NCBI RefSeq assembly: GCF_002915575.1
Contig: NZ_PQGD01000014.1
Span: forward strand, 62,001 to 126,000
Reading direction: 5' to 3'
Origin: Superficieibacter electus
Lineage (GTDB): Bacteria; Pseudomonadota; Gammaproteobacteria; Enterobacterales; Enterobacteriaceae
Length of the DNA: 64,000 nucleotides
Shown here: one piece after another, positions 19,601-28,515 of the stretch
How positions within the stretch are numbered: position 1 is the first letter of the stretch
Layout of the letters: each line of letters begins with the position of its first letter
Notes under the pieces: model-generated
Database searches by the model: none
Seen by the model: the letters and a program-made list of their open reading frames with translations, nothing else
Told to the model about the DNA's origin: nothing
Position numbers and translations under genes: made by a program

Positions 19601-20029
19601 TTAGCTCCCGGAATGGCAGGCAGCACCGGCGCGCAGGCATTCGCCGTCGATAGCCAGCTGGCAGGCTTGTTGTACTTGTTGCCCATACAATTTCGCCTGT
19701 AGCGGGCTCAACGGCGCGTTCTGATGCATCAGTCGCGCATGCAGACGAAAATACCCGCCCTCCAGCACATTCAGATTTTCTATCCGCAGCGTGTCGTTGA
19801 GCGTTGCCGCCAGCATTAAGGCGTCGTCAAATTCCTGACGTAAGATGGCATCGTCCTGGGCAATGATTTTTTGATCTAACGGCGCGGCGGCGGCATCAGT
19901 CAGAAAACGCTGATAGGACGCTTCCAGCGTTTGCAGTTGCTGATAGGCCTGCGCATTGTAATTGTCGACCGGGGTGCAGGCCGAGAGCAGAAGGGCGCAG
20001 CACAGAGTAAGAAATGGTTTCCGCAGCAT
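19601..20029 (-). CDS. Small lipoprotein, function unknown
   Basis: 142 residues from ATG 20029, preceded by GCCGGAAACCACC; five further in-frame codons upstream begin at a TTG and look non-coding. Signal peptide MLRKPFLTLCCALLLSAC with lipobox LSAC puts the lipidated Cys at residue 18, and Thr at +2 favours the outer membrane. The mature part is helical, with Gln- and Ala-rich stretches (NAQAYQQLQTLEASYQRFL) and two late Cys pairs that may form disulfides (CQLAIDGECLRAGAAC). No enzyme motif seen. It forms a two-gene unit with the next downstream gene. Confidence 0.75.
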   Translation of the reverse strand: MLRKPFLTLCCALLLSACTPVDNYNAQAYQQLQTLEASYQRFLTDAAAAPLDQKIIAQDDAILRQEFDDALMLAATLNDTLRIENLNVLEGGYFRLHARLMHQNAPLSPLQAKLYGQQVQQACQLAIDGECLRAGAACHSGS

Positions 20030-20137
20030 GGTGGTTTCCGGCAATAAACAGAGGCAACCATCTCATAACGTCCCGGAAGACATGGCAAATCATAAATACT
20101 CACGCAGGAGAAATGAGAAAAAATGAGGGAGAATGAT

Positions 20138-20162
20138 GCCGCTTCCCGGAGCAGGAAGCGGC
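20138..20162 (-). terminator. Hairpin after uvrA
   Basis: GCCGCTTCC and GGAAGCGGC form a perfect 9-bp stem around 7 bases, 6 bp beyond the uvrA stop on the minus strand. The following tract (ATTCTCCCTCATTTTTTCTC) is T-rich but interrupted. Confidence 0.65.
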
Positions 20163-20168
20163 AGAAGA

Positions 20169-22991
20169 TCACAGCATGGGTTTAAGGAAACGAGCCGTGT
20201 GCGAGGCTTCGCACTCCGCTACGGTTTCTGGTGTGCCGGAGACGAGGATTTCGCCGCCGCCGCTGCCGCCTTCCGGACCAAGATCAACAATCCAGTCAGC
20301 GGTCTTGATCACATCAAGGTTATGCTCAATGACCACGATAGTGTTGCCCTGGTCCCGCAGTTGATGCAGTACTTCCAGCAATTGTTGAATATCGGCGAAG
20401 TGCAGACCGGTGGTCGGCTCGTCAAGGATATACAGCGTCTGGCCAGTGCCGCGCTTCGAGAGTTCACGCGCCAGTTTCACACGCTGGGCCTCACCGCCGG
20501 AAAGCGTGGTCGCTGACTGACCGAGGCGGATGTACGACAGGCCAACGTCCATCAGCGTCTGGAGCTTACGCGCCAGCGCCGGAACGGCATCAAAGAACTC
20601 ACGGGCGTCGTCGATAGTCATATCCAGCACTTCATGAATGTTCTTGCCTTTGTACTTCACTTCCAGCGTTTCGCGGTTATAACGCTTGCCTTTACACTGA
20701 TCGCACGGCACATAAATGTCCGGCAGGAAGTGCATTTCGACTTTAATCACGCCGTCGCCCTGGCAGGCTTCGCAGCGCCCGCCGCGCACGTTAAAGCTAA
20801 AACGTCCTGGCGTATAGCCACGCGAGCGTGATTCCGGTACGCCGGCAAACAGTTCACGCACTGGCGTAAAGACGCCGGTGTAGGTCGCCGGGTTAGAGCG
20901 TGGTGTGCGGCCTATGGGGCTTTGGTCAATATCAATGACTTTATCGAAATGCTCCAGACCCTGCACATCACGATACGGCGCTGGCTCGGCGATAGTCGCG
21001 CCGTTTAGCTGGCGCTGGGCAATCGGGAACAACGTGTCGTTAATCAGCGTCGATTTACCCGAGCCAGAAACGCCGGTCACGCAGGTAAACAGCCCTACCG
21101 GCAGCGTCAGCGTTACATCCTTGAGGTTATTACCGCGCGCGCCGGTCAGGCGCAGCACTTTTTCCGGATCGGCTTTCACGCGTTCTTTCGGCACTTCAAT
21201 CTTACGCTTGCCGCTCATGTACTGGCCGGTGAGGGATTCCGGGACTGCCATAATGGCATCCAGCGGGCCTTCTGCCACTACCTGACCACCGTGAACGCCT
21301 GCGCCGGGGCCGATGTCAATGACATGGTCCGCCGCGCGGATGGCATCTTCATCGTGCTCAACCACAATAACGGTGTTACCAAGATCGCGCAGGTGAACCA
21401 GCGTGCCCAGCAGACGCTCGTTATCGCGCTGATGAAGGCCGATAGACGGTTCATCCAGCACGTACATCACGCCCACCAGGCCGGCACCGATCTGGCTTGC
21501 CAGACGAATACGCTGGGCCTCGCCGCCGGACAGGGTCTCCGCCGAGCGCGACAGCGTCAGGTAATTCAGGCCGACGTTAACCAGAAATTTCAGACGATCG
21601 CCAATCTCTTTGAGTACTTTCTCAGCAATTTTGGCGCGCTGACCGGACAACTTCAGGTTAGTGAAGAAGTCCATCGCATGACCGATGCTCATGTCGGAAA
21701 TGGTTGGCAGCGCGGTGTTTTCGACAAACACATGGCGTGCTTCACGGCGCAGGCGCGTACCGTCACAGGTGGCGCACGGGCGGTTGCTGATGTACTTTGC
21801 CAGCTCTTCGCGCACCGCGCTGGACTCGGTCTCTTTGTAGCGACGCTCCATGTTATGCAGCACGCCTTCGAACGGATGCCGACGTACAGACGTGTCGCCG
21901 CGATCGTTCATATATTTGAATTCAATTGACTCTTTACCGGAGCCGAAGAGAATGACTTTTTGCACGTTGGCGCTCAGGCTACCCCACGGCGCATCAACGT
22001 CGAATTTATAGTGCTCTGCCAGCGAGCGCAGCATCTGGAAATAGTAAAAATTCCGCCGGTCCCAGCCACGGATCGCGCCGCCAGCCAGCGACAGCTCCGG
22101 ATTTTGCAGTACACGATCGGGATCGAAATACTGCTGCACGCCCAGCCCATCACAGGTAGGACACGCGCCAGCCGGGTTGTTAAACGAGAACAGGCGCGGT
22201 TCAAGCTCACGCATGCTATAGCCGCAAATCGGGCAGGCAAAGTTGGCGGAGAAGAGTAACTCCTCTGCTTTTGGATCGTCCATATCAGCGACGATTGCCG
22301 TGCCGCCGGAGAGTTCCAGCGCCGTTTCAAAGGATTCGGCCAGACGCTGTGAAAGATCCTCACGCACCTTAAAGCGGTCAATCACCACCTCAATGGTGTG
22401 TTTCTTTTGCAGCTCCAGCGACGGCGGATCGGAGAGATCGCAGACTTCGCCGTCAATCCTGGCGCGGATGTACCCCTGGCTTGCCAGGTTTTCCAGAGTT
22501 TTGGTGTGCTCGCCTTTACGCTCTTTAATGATCGGGGCGAGCAGCATCAGGCGCTTGCTCTCAGGCTGCGACAGCACGTTATCAACCATCTGGCTGACGG
22601 TTTGCGCGGCCAGCGGCACGTCGTGGTCCGGGCAGCGCGGCTCGCCCACGCGGGCAAACAGCAGGCGCAGGTAGTCGTGGATCTCGGTAATCGTGCCCAC
22701 GGTAGAACGTGGGTTATGCGAGGTTGATTTCTGTTCGATAGAAATCGCCGGCGATAACCCTTCAATATGATCGACGTCCGGCTTTTCCATGAGTGACAGG
22801 AACTGACGCGCATAAGCGGAAAGGGATTCGACGTAGCGACGTTGCCCTTCAGCATATAACGTGTCAAAAGCCAGAGAAGATTTGCCAGAACCCGAAAGCC
22901 CGGTGACGACAATCAGTTTGTCGCGAGGGATGACGAGGTTGATGTTTTTTAGATTGTGGGTACGTGCGCCCCGAACTTCTATCTTATCCAT
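20169..22991 (-). CDS. uvrA: Excinuclease ABC subunit A (UvrA)
   Basis: DNA damage-sensing ATPase of nucleotide excision repair; loads UvrB. 940 residues, the standard length. Two ABC ATPase modules: Walker [10 protein letters not shown] at about residues 31-39 and GVSGSGKST at about 640-650. The signatures [16 protein letters not shown] and [16 protein letters not shown] are both intact. Zinc modules [19 protein letters not shown] and [20 protein letters not shown] with [10 protein letters not shown] are present. Transcribed divergently from ssb across a LexA box. Confidence 0.99.
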   Translation of the reverse strand: MDKIEVRGARTHNLKNINLVIPRDKLIVVTGLSGSGKSSLAFDTLYAEGQRRYVESLSAYARQFLSLMEKPDVDHIEGLSPAISIEQKSTSHNPRSTVGTITEIHDYLRLLFARVGEPRCPDHDVPLAAQTVSQMVDNVLSQPESKRLMLLAPIIKERKGEHTKTLENLASQGYIRARIDGEVCDLSDPPSLELQKKHTIEVVIDRFKVREDLSQRLAESFETALELSGGTAIVADMDDPKAEELLFSANFACPICGYSMRELEPRLFSFNNPAGACPTCDGLGVQQYFDPDRVLQNPELSLAGGAIRGWDRRNFYYFQMLRSLAEHYKFDVDAPWGSLSANVQKVILFGSGKESIEFKYMNDRGDTSVRRHPFEGVLHNMERRYKETESSAVREELAKYISNRPCATCDGTRLRREARHVFVENTALPTISDMSIGHAMDFFTNLKLSGQRAKIAEKVLKEIGDRLKFLVNVGLNYLTLSRSAETLSGGEAQRIRLASQIGAGLVGVMYVLDEPSIGLHQRDNERLLGTLVHLRDLGNTVIVVEHDEDAIRAADHVIDIGPGAGVHGGQVVAEGPLDAIMAVPESLTGQYMSGKRKIEVPKERVKADPEKVLRLTGARGNNLKDVTLTLPVGLFTCVTGVSGSGKSTLINDTLFPIAQRQLNGATIAEPAPYRDVQGLEHFDKVIDIDQSPIGRTPRSNPATYTGVFTPVRELFAGVPESRSRGYTPGRFSFNVRGGRCEACQGDGVIKVEMHFLPDIYVPCDQCKGKRYNRETLEVKYKGKNIHEVLDMTIDDAREFFDAVPALARKLQTLMDVGLSYIRLGQSATTLSGGEAQRVKLARELSKRGTGQTLYILDEPTTGLHFADIQQLLEVLHQLRDQGNTIVVIEHNLDVIKTADWIVDLGPEGGSGGGEILVSGTPETVAECEASHTARFLKPML

Positions 22992-23073
22992 TCACCTTTC
23001 CCGGTAGCCTGATTTGTTTGAAGGACAAACGGCGTTTTTGCAACTGAAACGGCTAATTATGACACAAATTAAC

Positions 23074-23089
23074 CTGAATGAATATACAG
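23074..23089. promoter_or_regulatory. LexA (SOS) box between uvrA and ssb
   Basis: CTGAATGAATATACAG fits CTG-N10-CAG and is the same as the E. coli uvrA box as I remember it. It lies 83 bp from the uvrA start and 149 bp from the ssb start, in the 246-bp divergent region. Confidence 0.92.
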
Positions 23090-23237
23090 TATTGGAATGC
23101 AACTTCCGCGCGGATGTGCAAAAATGTCACCAGGAAGTTGTTTCATGGAATCGACTTCACAAGGTATCAAAGCGCGGGCTGGAAATGCTACAATCGCGCG
23201 TTTACACTCATTAAGAACGTTTTCAGGAGACACAATT

Positions 23238-23777
23238 ATGGCCAGCAGAGGCGTCAATAAGGTGATTCTCGTCGGTAATCTGGGGCAGGACCCGGAAGTA
23301 CGCTACATGCCGAGTGGTGGCGCAGTTGCCAACTTCACGCTGGCTACTTCCGAATCCTGGCGTGATAAGCAGACCGGCGAAACCAAAGAGCAGACAGAAT
23401 GGCACCGTGTGGTGATGTTCGGCAAACTGGCGGAAGTGGCCGGTGAGTATCTGCGTAAAGGTTCTCAGGTGTATATCGAAGGTCAGCTGCGTACCCGTAA
23501 GTGGACCGATCAGAGTGGTCAGGAGCGTTATACCACTGAGATCAACGTCCCACAGATTGGCGGCGTTATGCAGATGCTGGGTGGTCGTCCGCAAGGTGGC
23601 GGTGCGCCAGCAGGCGGCGGTCAGCAGGGCGGTTGGGGTCAACCTCAGCAGCCGCAGCAGCAGTCGCAGGGCGGCAACCAGTTCAGCGGCGGCGCGCAGT
23701 CTCGCCCGCAGCAGCAGGCAGCCCCGGCTCAGTCTAACGAACCCCCGATGGACTTTGACGACGATATTCCGTTCTAA
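23238..23777 (+). CDS. ssb: Single-stranded DNA-binding protein Ssb
   Basis: Homotetrameric ssDNA-binding protein of replication, repair and recombination. 179 residues from ATG 23238 ([20 protein letters not shown]), preceded by TTTCAGGAGACACAATT; longer in-frame openings upstream run into the SOS region and are not used. The OB fold covers residues 1-112. It is followed by a Gly/Gln/Pro-rich low-complexity linker ([20 protein letters not shown]) and the conserved acidic tip MDFDDDIPF that binds partner proteins. Normal length. Confidence 0.98.
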   Translation: MASRGVNKVILVGNLGQDPEVRYMPSGGAVANFTLATSESWRDKQTGETKEQTEWHRVVMFGKLAEVAGEYLRKGSQVYIEGQLRTRKWTDQSGQERYTTEINVPQIGGVMQMLGGRPQGGGAPAGGGQQGGWGQPQQPQQQSQGGNQFSGGAQSRPQQQAAPAQSNEPPMDFDDDIPF

Positions 23778-23790
23778 GAGCGTGATACCC

Positions 23791-23814
23791 GACCAGCCCC
23801 GCCCGGGGCTGGTC
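23791..23814. terminator. Hairpin between ssb and yjcB
   Basis: GACCAGCCC and GGGCTGGTC form a 9-bp perfect stem around CGCCCG. It stands between the convergent ssb and yjcB stops and could terminate either, although no good T-run follows. Confidence 0.6.
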
Positions 23815-23831
23815 AGTTGCCCGACAAGTCA

Positions 23832-24113
23832 TTATGTTATGACTACGGGCCATTCCGGCGGCATCTGCCCCATTGTTTCAACCATTACATCCTTGACGTT
23901 GCCCCAAATCACAGAGACGTCAGCCATTGTGATCCCCAGCAGGTTGGTGGCAAACCAACAGGCGGCAATCATCCCCAGAAGAGTGCTGATGACCGCCAGG
24001 CCGATATAGTCCGCTTTGCGAAACTGAATGTTTAATGTGCTGGCTAAAAACATTAGCCCGGCGCTCACCAGTGGCCAGCGTAGCAACACGACGCTGGTAG
24101 TAATGGTAGCCAT
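23832..24113 (-). CDS. yjcB: Putative inner-membrane protein YjcB
   Basis: 93-residue hydrophobic protein with three probable transmembrane segments (residues 8-26, 36-60 and a weaker third). It matches YjcB of E. coli in pattern (MATITTSVVLLRW, FLASTLNIQFRKADYIGLAV, NLLGITMADVSVIW, PPEWPVVIT). Function unknown. The start ATG 24113 has GAGGGCAAGATTTC upstream. A perfect CRP palindrome lies 116-131 bp upstream of the start, so carbon control is possible. Confidence 0.9.
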   Translation of the reverse strand: MATITTSVVLLRWPLVSAGLMFLASTLNIQFRKADYIGLAVISTLLGMIAACWFATNLLGITMADVSVIWGNVKDVMVETMGQMPPEWPVVIT

Positions 24114-24228
24114 GAAATCTTGCCCTCAACGAAAAACGACATGCCTTCGGCCAGCAGCCCGGCCGTGAGGCGCAGACTGTCGTCAGGCTGGTGGATTTTT
24201 ATGAAACAGTGTTCCTGTGTCACAGGAT

Positions 24229-24244
24229 TTGTGAACTATATCAC
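24229..24244. promoter_or_regulatory. Perfect CRP-binding palindrome
   Basis: TGTGAACTATATCACA is an exact TGTGA-N6-TCACA match, flanked by AT-rich bases (TT on the left, TTTG on the right). It is about 120 bp upstream of yjcB (minus strand) and 700 bp upstream of pdeC, so yjcB is the more likely target. Confidence 0.8.
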
Positions 24245-24946
24245 ATTTGTTCTTTTATTCGCCAGAAGAAGAGGGCGCTTCTTGCTAATCTGCGCAGAAA
24301 AAAATGTCCTACACCGCAGCAAAACTCAGCTATATTGTTAGCTGATTCGTAGTTGCTAAATGCTGAATGTTTCAGTTAAATTATGAGTAAGAATTAAGCT
24401 ACGATAAAATGTTTCTGTGCATACCCTTTTTATAAAATGGTGGTAGATACTTTTGTTCTCTTTGAGCTAACTTTATAGCACGCCTTTTATAGCGCGCTGT
24501 TTAATTCATTGAGCATTTTTTTCTGTATCGGTTTTTATGCTTTTCAACGGCAGATTTGTTTCGTCCTAATTTAACTAATACTTAATTATTACGCGGTTTA
24601 TCATGGCTGTATATCATGCAAAAGCGCTAGAGCTAATTCCTCATGCGCATCTTAAAGCGCAACTCATCAACCAGTTGATGCAGAACTATACAATACGCTT
24701 AGTTGCTTAGCTGGTATCTCCCGCTTTTAAACCAGGCGACGTACATTTTCTCTTCTCCTTAATAAAAACGTGACCTGCACTTTAAGTTTGCCTTACGGAA
24801 AAATATTATCATCATCGCTAAATATTAGGTTTTTGCGATAAAAAGTCGGTTGCTAATGTCGTATGATTCATGCAACGTAATCACCTCTTTATCAAAGTAT
24901 CCATTTCGGAGCTCAGGCACATAAAATGCAGGGATATTAGGCTGAA
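24245..24946. other. Long AT-rich intergenic region upstream of pdeC
   Basis: About 700 bp without a gene of normal size. AT content is visibly higher than in neighbouring genes, with several poly-T/poly-A tracts. It contains one short open frame (24603-24710, listed separately) and presumably the pdeC promoter. E. coli pdeC is also preceded by regulatory DNA. No REP or other repeat was seen here. Confidence 0.5.
24603..24710 (+). CDS. Candidate 35-residue small protein
   Basis: Open frame ATG to TAG within the AT-rich intergenic DNA. It reads MAVYHAKALELIPHAHLKAQ and then a further 15 residues ending TIRLVA. The sequence is Ala/Leu/His-rich and amphipathic-helical in pattern, with no membrane segment. 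The frame stands out because the surrounding DNA is AT-rich and stop-dense while this stretch is more GC-rich. The upstream sequence (ATTATTACGCGGTTTATC) has no convincing ribosome site, which argues against translation. It may be a remnant of a larger gene. Confidence 0.2.
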   Translation: MAVYHAKALELIPHAHLKAQLINQLMQNYTIRLVA

Positions 24947-26536
24947 ATGAACCATAGCGTGCAACGCAAGGTGCTGAGAGTCCTCGGGATTATCATGGTA
25001 GTTCTGCTACCTGTGATGCTTGCGCTATGGTTTGCTCATTTAAGAGCCGTTTCAGAAACGCGCGATCAACTCCGTTCATTTGCGCAACTGGCGCTCAGTA
25101 AAACGGAGAAAGTAATTCGCCAGGCCGATCTGGCACGCGATGCTGCTGAACAATTTCATGGTAAGATTTGCAGCGTTCAACATCAGCAACAAATGCTGAA
25201 TATTGTTCACGGCCGCCTGTACGTTGATGATTTAATCTACGCTGAAGGCGATCATTTTTTATGTTCGACCGCAATTCGGCCTGCGCACGCATATCAGATG
25301 CCGAGACAGAATTACTGGCGCAAGCCTGATATTTTTATTTACTACTACCGCGATACGCCTTTTTACCCTGGCTATAAAATGAACTATATGCGGCGAGGAA
25401 ATTATGTTGCCGTTATTAATCCCCTTTCCTATAGTGAAGTTATCTCGGAAGATCAGTCACTGGCTTATGGCGTATATGACACGGTGACCAATGAATTTTT
25501 TTCCGTTAGTGAGCAAGCTGATCCAAAAATATTAAAAAAATTATTGCTGAATAAAGACTATACCTTTCAGCATCACGGGCGATTTTATACTATTGCCCGA
25601 TCTGAACGGCGACCCATCGCGATTATTGTTTCAACCCTTTCATCCCGGTTTCACGATAATTTTTATCATCAGGCATCGCTCACGCTACCTTTAGGAATGA
25701 TATGCAGTATTTTGATCCTGCTGGTTTGGGCGCGAACACACCGGGAGTATAACTCTCCGCGTCGTCTGCTACAGCGTGCGCTGCAAAAACGCCAGCTCCG
25801 CCTGCATTACCAACCCATTATTGATATCAAAAATAATCAGTGTGTGGGTGCGGAAGCACTATTACGCTGGCCCGGGTTCGAAGGTCAGGTAATGAGTCCG
25901 GCTGAGTTTATTCCGCTGGCGGAAAAAGAGGGGCTAATTGAACATGTAACCGATTACGTGGTAGAGGAAGTATTTACTGATTTAGGCGATTTTCTTGCTG
26001 CGCATCCCCAACTTTATATCTCGATCAATCTATCGGCATCTGATTTTCATTCCTCACGGTTAATCGCCTTAATCTCTGATAAAGCACAGAAATACTCGGT
26101 ACTGGCCCAACAAATCAAAATAGAAGTGACCGAGCGTGGATTTATAGATGTGCCCAAAACGACGCCAGTTATTCAGGCATTTCGCCAGGCTGGCTATGAA
26201 GTGGCAATCGACGATTTTGGTACGGGATATTCCAACCTGCATAATCTCTACTCCCTGAACGTCGATATATTAAAAATCGATAAGTCCTTTATTGATACAT
26301 TAAGTACCAATAACCTGATTGCTGAACATATTGTTGAAATGGCGCAAAGCCTGCGTCTGAAGACTATTGCCGAAGGGGTAGAAACGGCAGAGCAGGTGTC
26401 GTGGCTACTGAAGCGTGGCGTACAGTATTGTCAGGGCTGGCACTTTGCGAAAGCCATGCCGCCACAGGAATTCATTACGTGGCTACAGCAACCCATCAGA
26501 CTGCTGAAGCCGCGTAAACGTCACGCCGAAATCTGA
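24947..26536 (+). CDS. pdeC: CSS-motif EAL-domain c-di-GMP phosphodiesterase PdeC
   Basis: Inner-membrane phosphodiesterase that degrades cyclic di-GMP. 529 residues. N-terminal TM helix at about residues 12-30. The periplasmic CSS-motif domain has its two redox Cys in GKICSVQ and FLCSTA, and the motif itself reads CST rather than CSS. A second TM helix near residues 240-260 leads into the EAL domain. The signature is EALLRWP, with downstream INLSASDFH, IKIEVTER, AIDDFGTGYSN and LKIDKSFI, all key metal and substrate residues of an active enzyme. In E. coli the periplasmic disulfide and DsbA/DsbB control activity. Its 3' end overlaps soxS by 16 bp in convergent orientation. Confidence 0.94.
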   Translation: MNHSVQRKVLRVLGIIMVVLLPVMLALWFAHLRAVSETRDQLRSFAQLALSKTEKVIRQADLARDAAEQFHGKICSVQHQQQMLNIVHGRLYVDDLIYAEGDHFLCSTAIRPAHAYQMPRQNYWRKPDIFIYYYRDTPFYPGYKMNYMRRGNYVAVINPLSYSEVISEDQSLAYGVYDTVTNEFFSVSEQADPKILKKLLLNKDYTFQHHGRFYTIARSERRPIAIIVSTLSSRFHDNFYHQASLTLPLGMICSILILLVWARTHREYNSPRRLLQRALQKRQLRLHYQPIIDIKNNQCVGAEALLRWPGFEGQVMSPAEFIPLAEKEGLIEHVTDYVVEEVFTDLGDFLAAHPQLYISINLSASDFHSSRLIALISDKAQKYSVLAQQIKIEVTERGFIDVPKTTPVIQAFRQAGYEVAIDDFGTGYSNLHNLYSLNVDILKIDKSFIDTLSTNNLIAEHIVEMAQSLRLKTIAEGVETAEQVSWLLKRGVQYCQGWHFAKAMPPQEFITWLQQPIRLLKPRKRHAEI

Positions 26537-26850
26537 TGGCGATAATCCGTCGGTGTACGGTCGAACTCACGGCGAAACACGCGGGAGAACGTCTGCTGCG
26601 AGACATACCCCAGATCCATGGCAATATCAAAAATCGGCCGTTGCGTGGTGCGCAGTGCTTCCGCCGCCAACAATAAACGCCGCTGACGGATATAGTCTCC
26701 CAACGTCTGATGCATCACGGTACGGAACATTCGCTGCAAATACCACTTTGAATAGCCTGATTTTCTGGCAACCATATCGATGTTAAGTGGTTGATCGATA
26801 TGCTCATCAATCCATTCAATCAGTGTTTGAATTATTTCACGATGCGACAT
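26521..26850 (-). CDS. soxS: Superoxide response activator SoxS
   Basis: AraC-family activator of the superoxide and multidrug regulon, induced by oxidised SoxR. 109 residues from ATG 26850 (MSHREIIQTLIEWIDEHIDQ); a further seven upstream codons are not in the family. Both helix-turn-helix motifs are visible (NIDMVARKSGYSKWYLQRMF and PIFDIAMDLGYVSQQTFSRV). The C-terminus ends YRHQISA, about two residues longer than the E. coli protein I remember, and overlaps pdeC by 16 bp. The promoter with SoxR site lies between soxS and soxR. Confidence 0.97.
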   Translation of the reverse strand: MSHREIIQTLIEWIDEHIDQPLNIDMVARKSGYSKWYLQRMFRTVMHQTLGDYIRQRRLLLAAEALRTTQRPIFDIAMDLGYVSQQTFSRVFRREFDRTPTDYRHQISA

Positions 26851-26897
26851 ACAGCGTCCTCTTCTCATCATAAGATTCGTCGTTTTCTCTGCGGGCG

Positions 26898-26928
26898 AGT
26901 ATAATTCCTCAAGTTAACTTGAGGTAAA
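26898..26928 (-). promoter_or_regulatory. soxS promoter with SoxR operator
   Basis: On the minus strand TTTACC (-35) and TATACT (-10) are separated by 19 bp, the over-long spacer characteristic of MerR-family promoters. The spacer holds most of the perfect 18-bp palindrome CCTCAAGTTAACTTGAGG (26907-26924), the SoxR binding site. The soxR start is 12 bp beyond it on the plus strand, so SoxR also covers its own promoter. Confidence 0.95.
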
Positions 26929-26935
26929 GTGGTTT

Positions 26936-27394
26936 ATGGAAAAGAGATCGCCCCGTATTAAAGCGATGCTCACGCCAGGCGAAGTCGCCAGGCGCAGCGG
27001 CGTTGCTGTCTCGGCCCTGCACTTTTATGAAAGTAAGGGATTGATTAAGAGCGTGCGTAATAGCGGCAATCAGCGGCGTTACTCGCGCGATGTACTGCGA
27101 TATGTGGCGATTATTAAAATTGCCCAGCGCATTGGCATTCCACTTTCAACGATTGGCGAATCTTTCGGCGTACTGCCTGAGGGACATAATTTGAGCGCCA
27201 GAGAGTGGCAGCACCTCTCTTCGCAATGGCGAGAGGAGCTGGACCGACGCATTCACACTCTGGTCGCGCTGCGCGATCAACTGGATGGCTGTATTGGCTG
27301 CGGTTGTCTTTCCCGCCGCGATTGCCCCCTGCGTAACCCTGGCGATAAGCTGGGAGAAGAGGGAACCGGTGCGCGGCTGCTGGAAGAAGAATAA
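26936..27394 (+). CDS. soxR: Redox-sensing transcription factor SoxR
   Basis: MerR-family homodimer whose [2Fe-2S] cluster, when oxidised, activates soxS. 152 residues. Winged-helix N-terminus ([20 protein letters not shown]). The dimerisation helix is followed by the four cluster ligands Cys119, Cys122, Cys124 and Cys130 in [15 protein letters not shown] 26936 lies just after the SoxR operator, with GAGGTAAAGTGGTTT upstream. A GST gene follows 47 bp downstream, possibly partly co-transcribed. Confidence 0.98.
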   Translation: MEKRSPRIKAMLTPGEVARRSGVAVSALHFYESKGLIKSVRNSGNQRRYSRDVLRYVAIIKIAQRIGIPLSTIGESFGVLPEGHNLSAREWQHLSSQWREELDRRIHTLVALRDQLDGCIGCGCLSRRDCPLRNPGDKLGEEGTGARLLEEE

Positions 27395-27441
27395 AAGCTA
27401 AACCTCTCCTATAGTTAACAGCTTAACGACAGGAGAAAACT

Positions 27442-28110
27442 ATGCTGAAGGTGCACCATCTCAATCAGTCTCGTTCACAGCGTGTGCTCTGGGCGCTTGA
27501 AGAATTAAACGTGCCCTACGACATCATTCGCTATGAGCGCGAAAAAACCATGCTTGCCCCGGCGTCATTAAAGAAAGTGCATCCGCTTGGCAAATCACCG
27601 GTGCTGGAAGACGACGGACTCATTATTGCCGAATCTGGCGCGATCCTTGAGTACCTGGAAGAGTATTACGATCCCACCCATCAACTACAGCCGCAGGATA
27701 AAGCACAGAAATTGCAGTACCGCTTCTGGCTTCACTACGCCGAAGGGTCGTTGATGCCGCTATTGTTAATGAAGCTGGTATTCGGACGCCTGGGGAAACC
27801 ACCGGTACCCTTCGGACTGCGCACGCTGGGTAACGCGCTGGGGCAGGGCGTACAAAAGGCATATTTGAATCAGCAGATTGAAACGCACGCCCGATTTATC
27901 GAAGCAGAACTGGCACATAAGCCGTGGTTTGCCGGGGACAATCTGAGTATGGCGGATGTGCAGATGAGTTTTCCGGTGTTTGCTCTGCTGTCGCGCGGCA
28001 GTATTGATAACCTGCCTAATTTGCAGGCCTGGAAAAAACGCGTCGAAATGCGCCCGGCCTGGAAACAGGGTATTGAAAAAGGCGGGCCGTTTACTCTGCC
28101 TGGTGAATAA
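27442..28110 (+). CDS. Glutathione S-transferase family protein
   Basis: Cytosolic GST, 222 residues. The thioredoxin-like N-terminal domain (residues 1-80) has LNQSRSQRVLWALEELNVPYD, where the early Ser/Arg region would bind glutathione, the cis-Pro in KSPVLEDDG, and ESGAILEYL, the Glu-Ser that holds the gamma-glutamyl moiety. The helical C-terminal domain ends PAWKQGIEKGGPF. ATG 27442 follows ACAGGAGAAAACT. It sits just after soxR on the same strand. I recall a GST at this position in Salmonella but not in E. coli. Regulation by the sox system is plausible but not shown by any SoxS box I can identify. Confidence 0.9.
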   Translation: MLKVHHLNQSRSQRVLWALEELNVPYDIIRYEREKTMLAPASLKKVHPLGKSPVLEDDGLIIAESGAILEYLEEYYDPTHQLQPQDKAQKLQYRFWLHYAEGSLMPLLLMKLVFGRLGKPPVPFGLRTLGNALGQGVQKAYLNQQIETHARFIEAELAHKPWFAGDNLSMADVQMSFPVFALLSRGSIDNLPNLQAWKKRVEMRPAWKQGIEKGGPFTLPGE

Positions 28111-28188
28111 CATTTTTCAGCGGCAGCAAGTCTTGCCCTGCAGAATTGAAAATAATCCTCAACAATAATGTTGCCAGCTTGCGCATAA

Positions 28189-28515
28189 ACGATAACGTTT
28201 GCGCATCGACTGCTGATTTCTTCACCACCATAAGCGAATCTTAGCAAAATGGTGCAAAGTTCAGTTGAAAAAGGCGGGTTAAACGCTGGATAATCGTTTG
28301 CCTTTTGTTTAGTGGGTGGAAGATCGTCAATAAAGCCGTTTTCAGGAGCCCACTAAATAACATTGTTAAGCCGTTTTGTCTGCGCGGAGTTAAACGTTTG
28401 CTTTTTACGGTGCCTCTTTGCCGTAACGTAGCACAGGGAGATGACGTTTACCTGGCAGTGGATTGTCCACCACGCTGACCAACGAAAGATAAAAAATTCT
28501 CAGGGGATGTTTTCT
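28189..28515 (+). promoter_or_regulatory. ghxP leader: PurR-like sites and an inverted repeat
   Basis: A 400-bp gap precedes ghxP. It contains ACGATAACGTTTGCGC at 28189-28204, three mismatches from the PurR consensus, and a second AAACGTTT core at about 28392-28399. A 9-bp perfect inverted repeat TTTAGTGGG (28308-28316) and CCCACTAAA (28349-28357), with a 32-base loop, could form a leader structure. ghxP encodes a guanine/hypoxanthine permease, so purine control by PurR makes sense. The sites are read by eye and unproven. Confidence 0.5.

Noticed and set aside
20133-22727. Several long plus-strand open frames opposite uvrA (such as 21291-21929)
   Set aside because: They mirror uvrA, a fully conserved gene. 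GC-rich codons on one strand keep the opposite frames open.
23014-23214. 66-codon frame across the uvrA-ssb gap
   Set aside because: It overlaps the LexA box and promoters of uvrA and ssb and has no family pattern.
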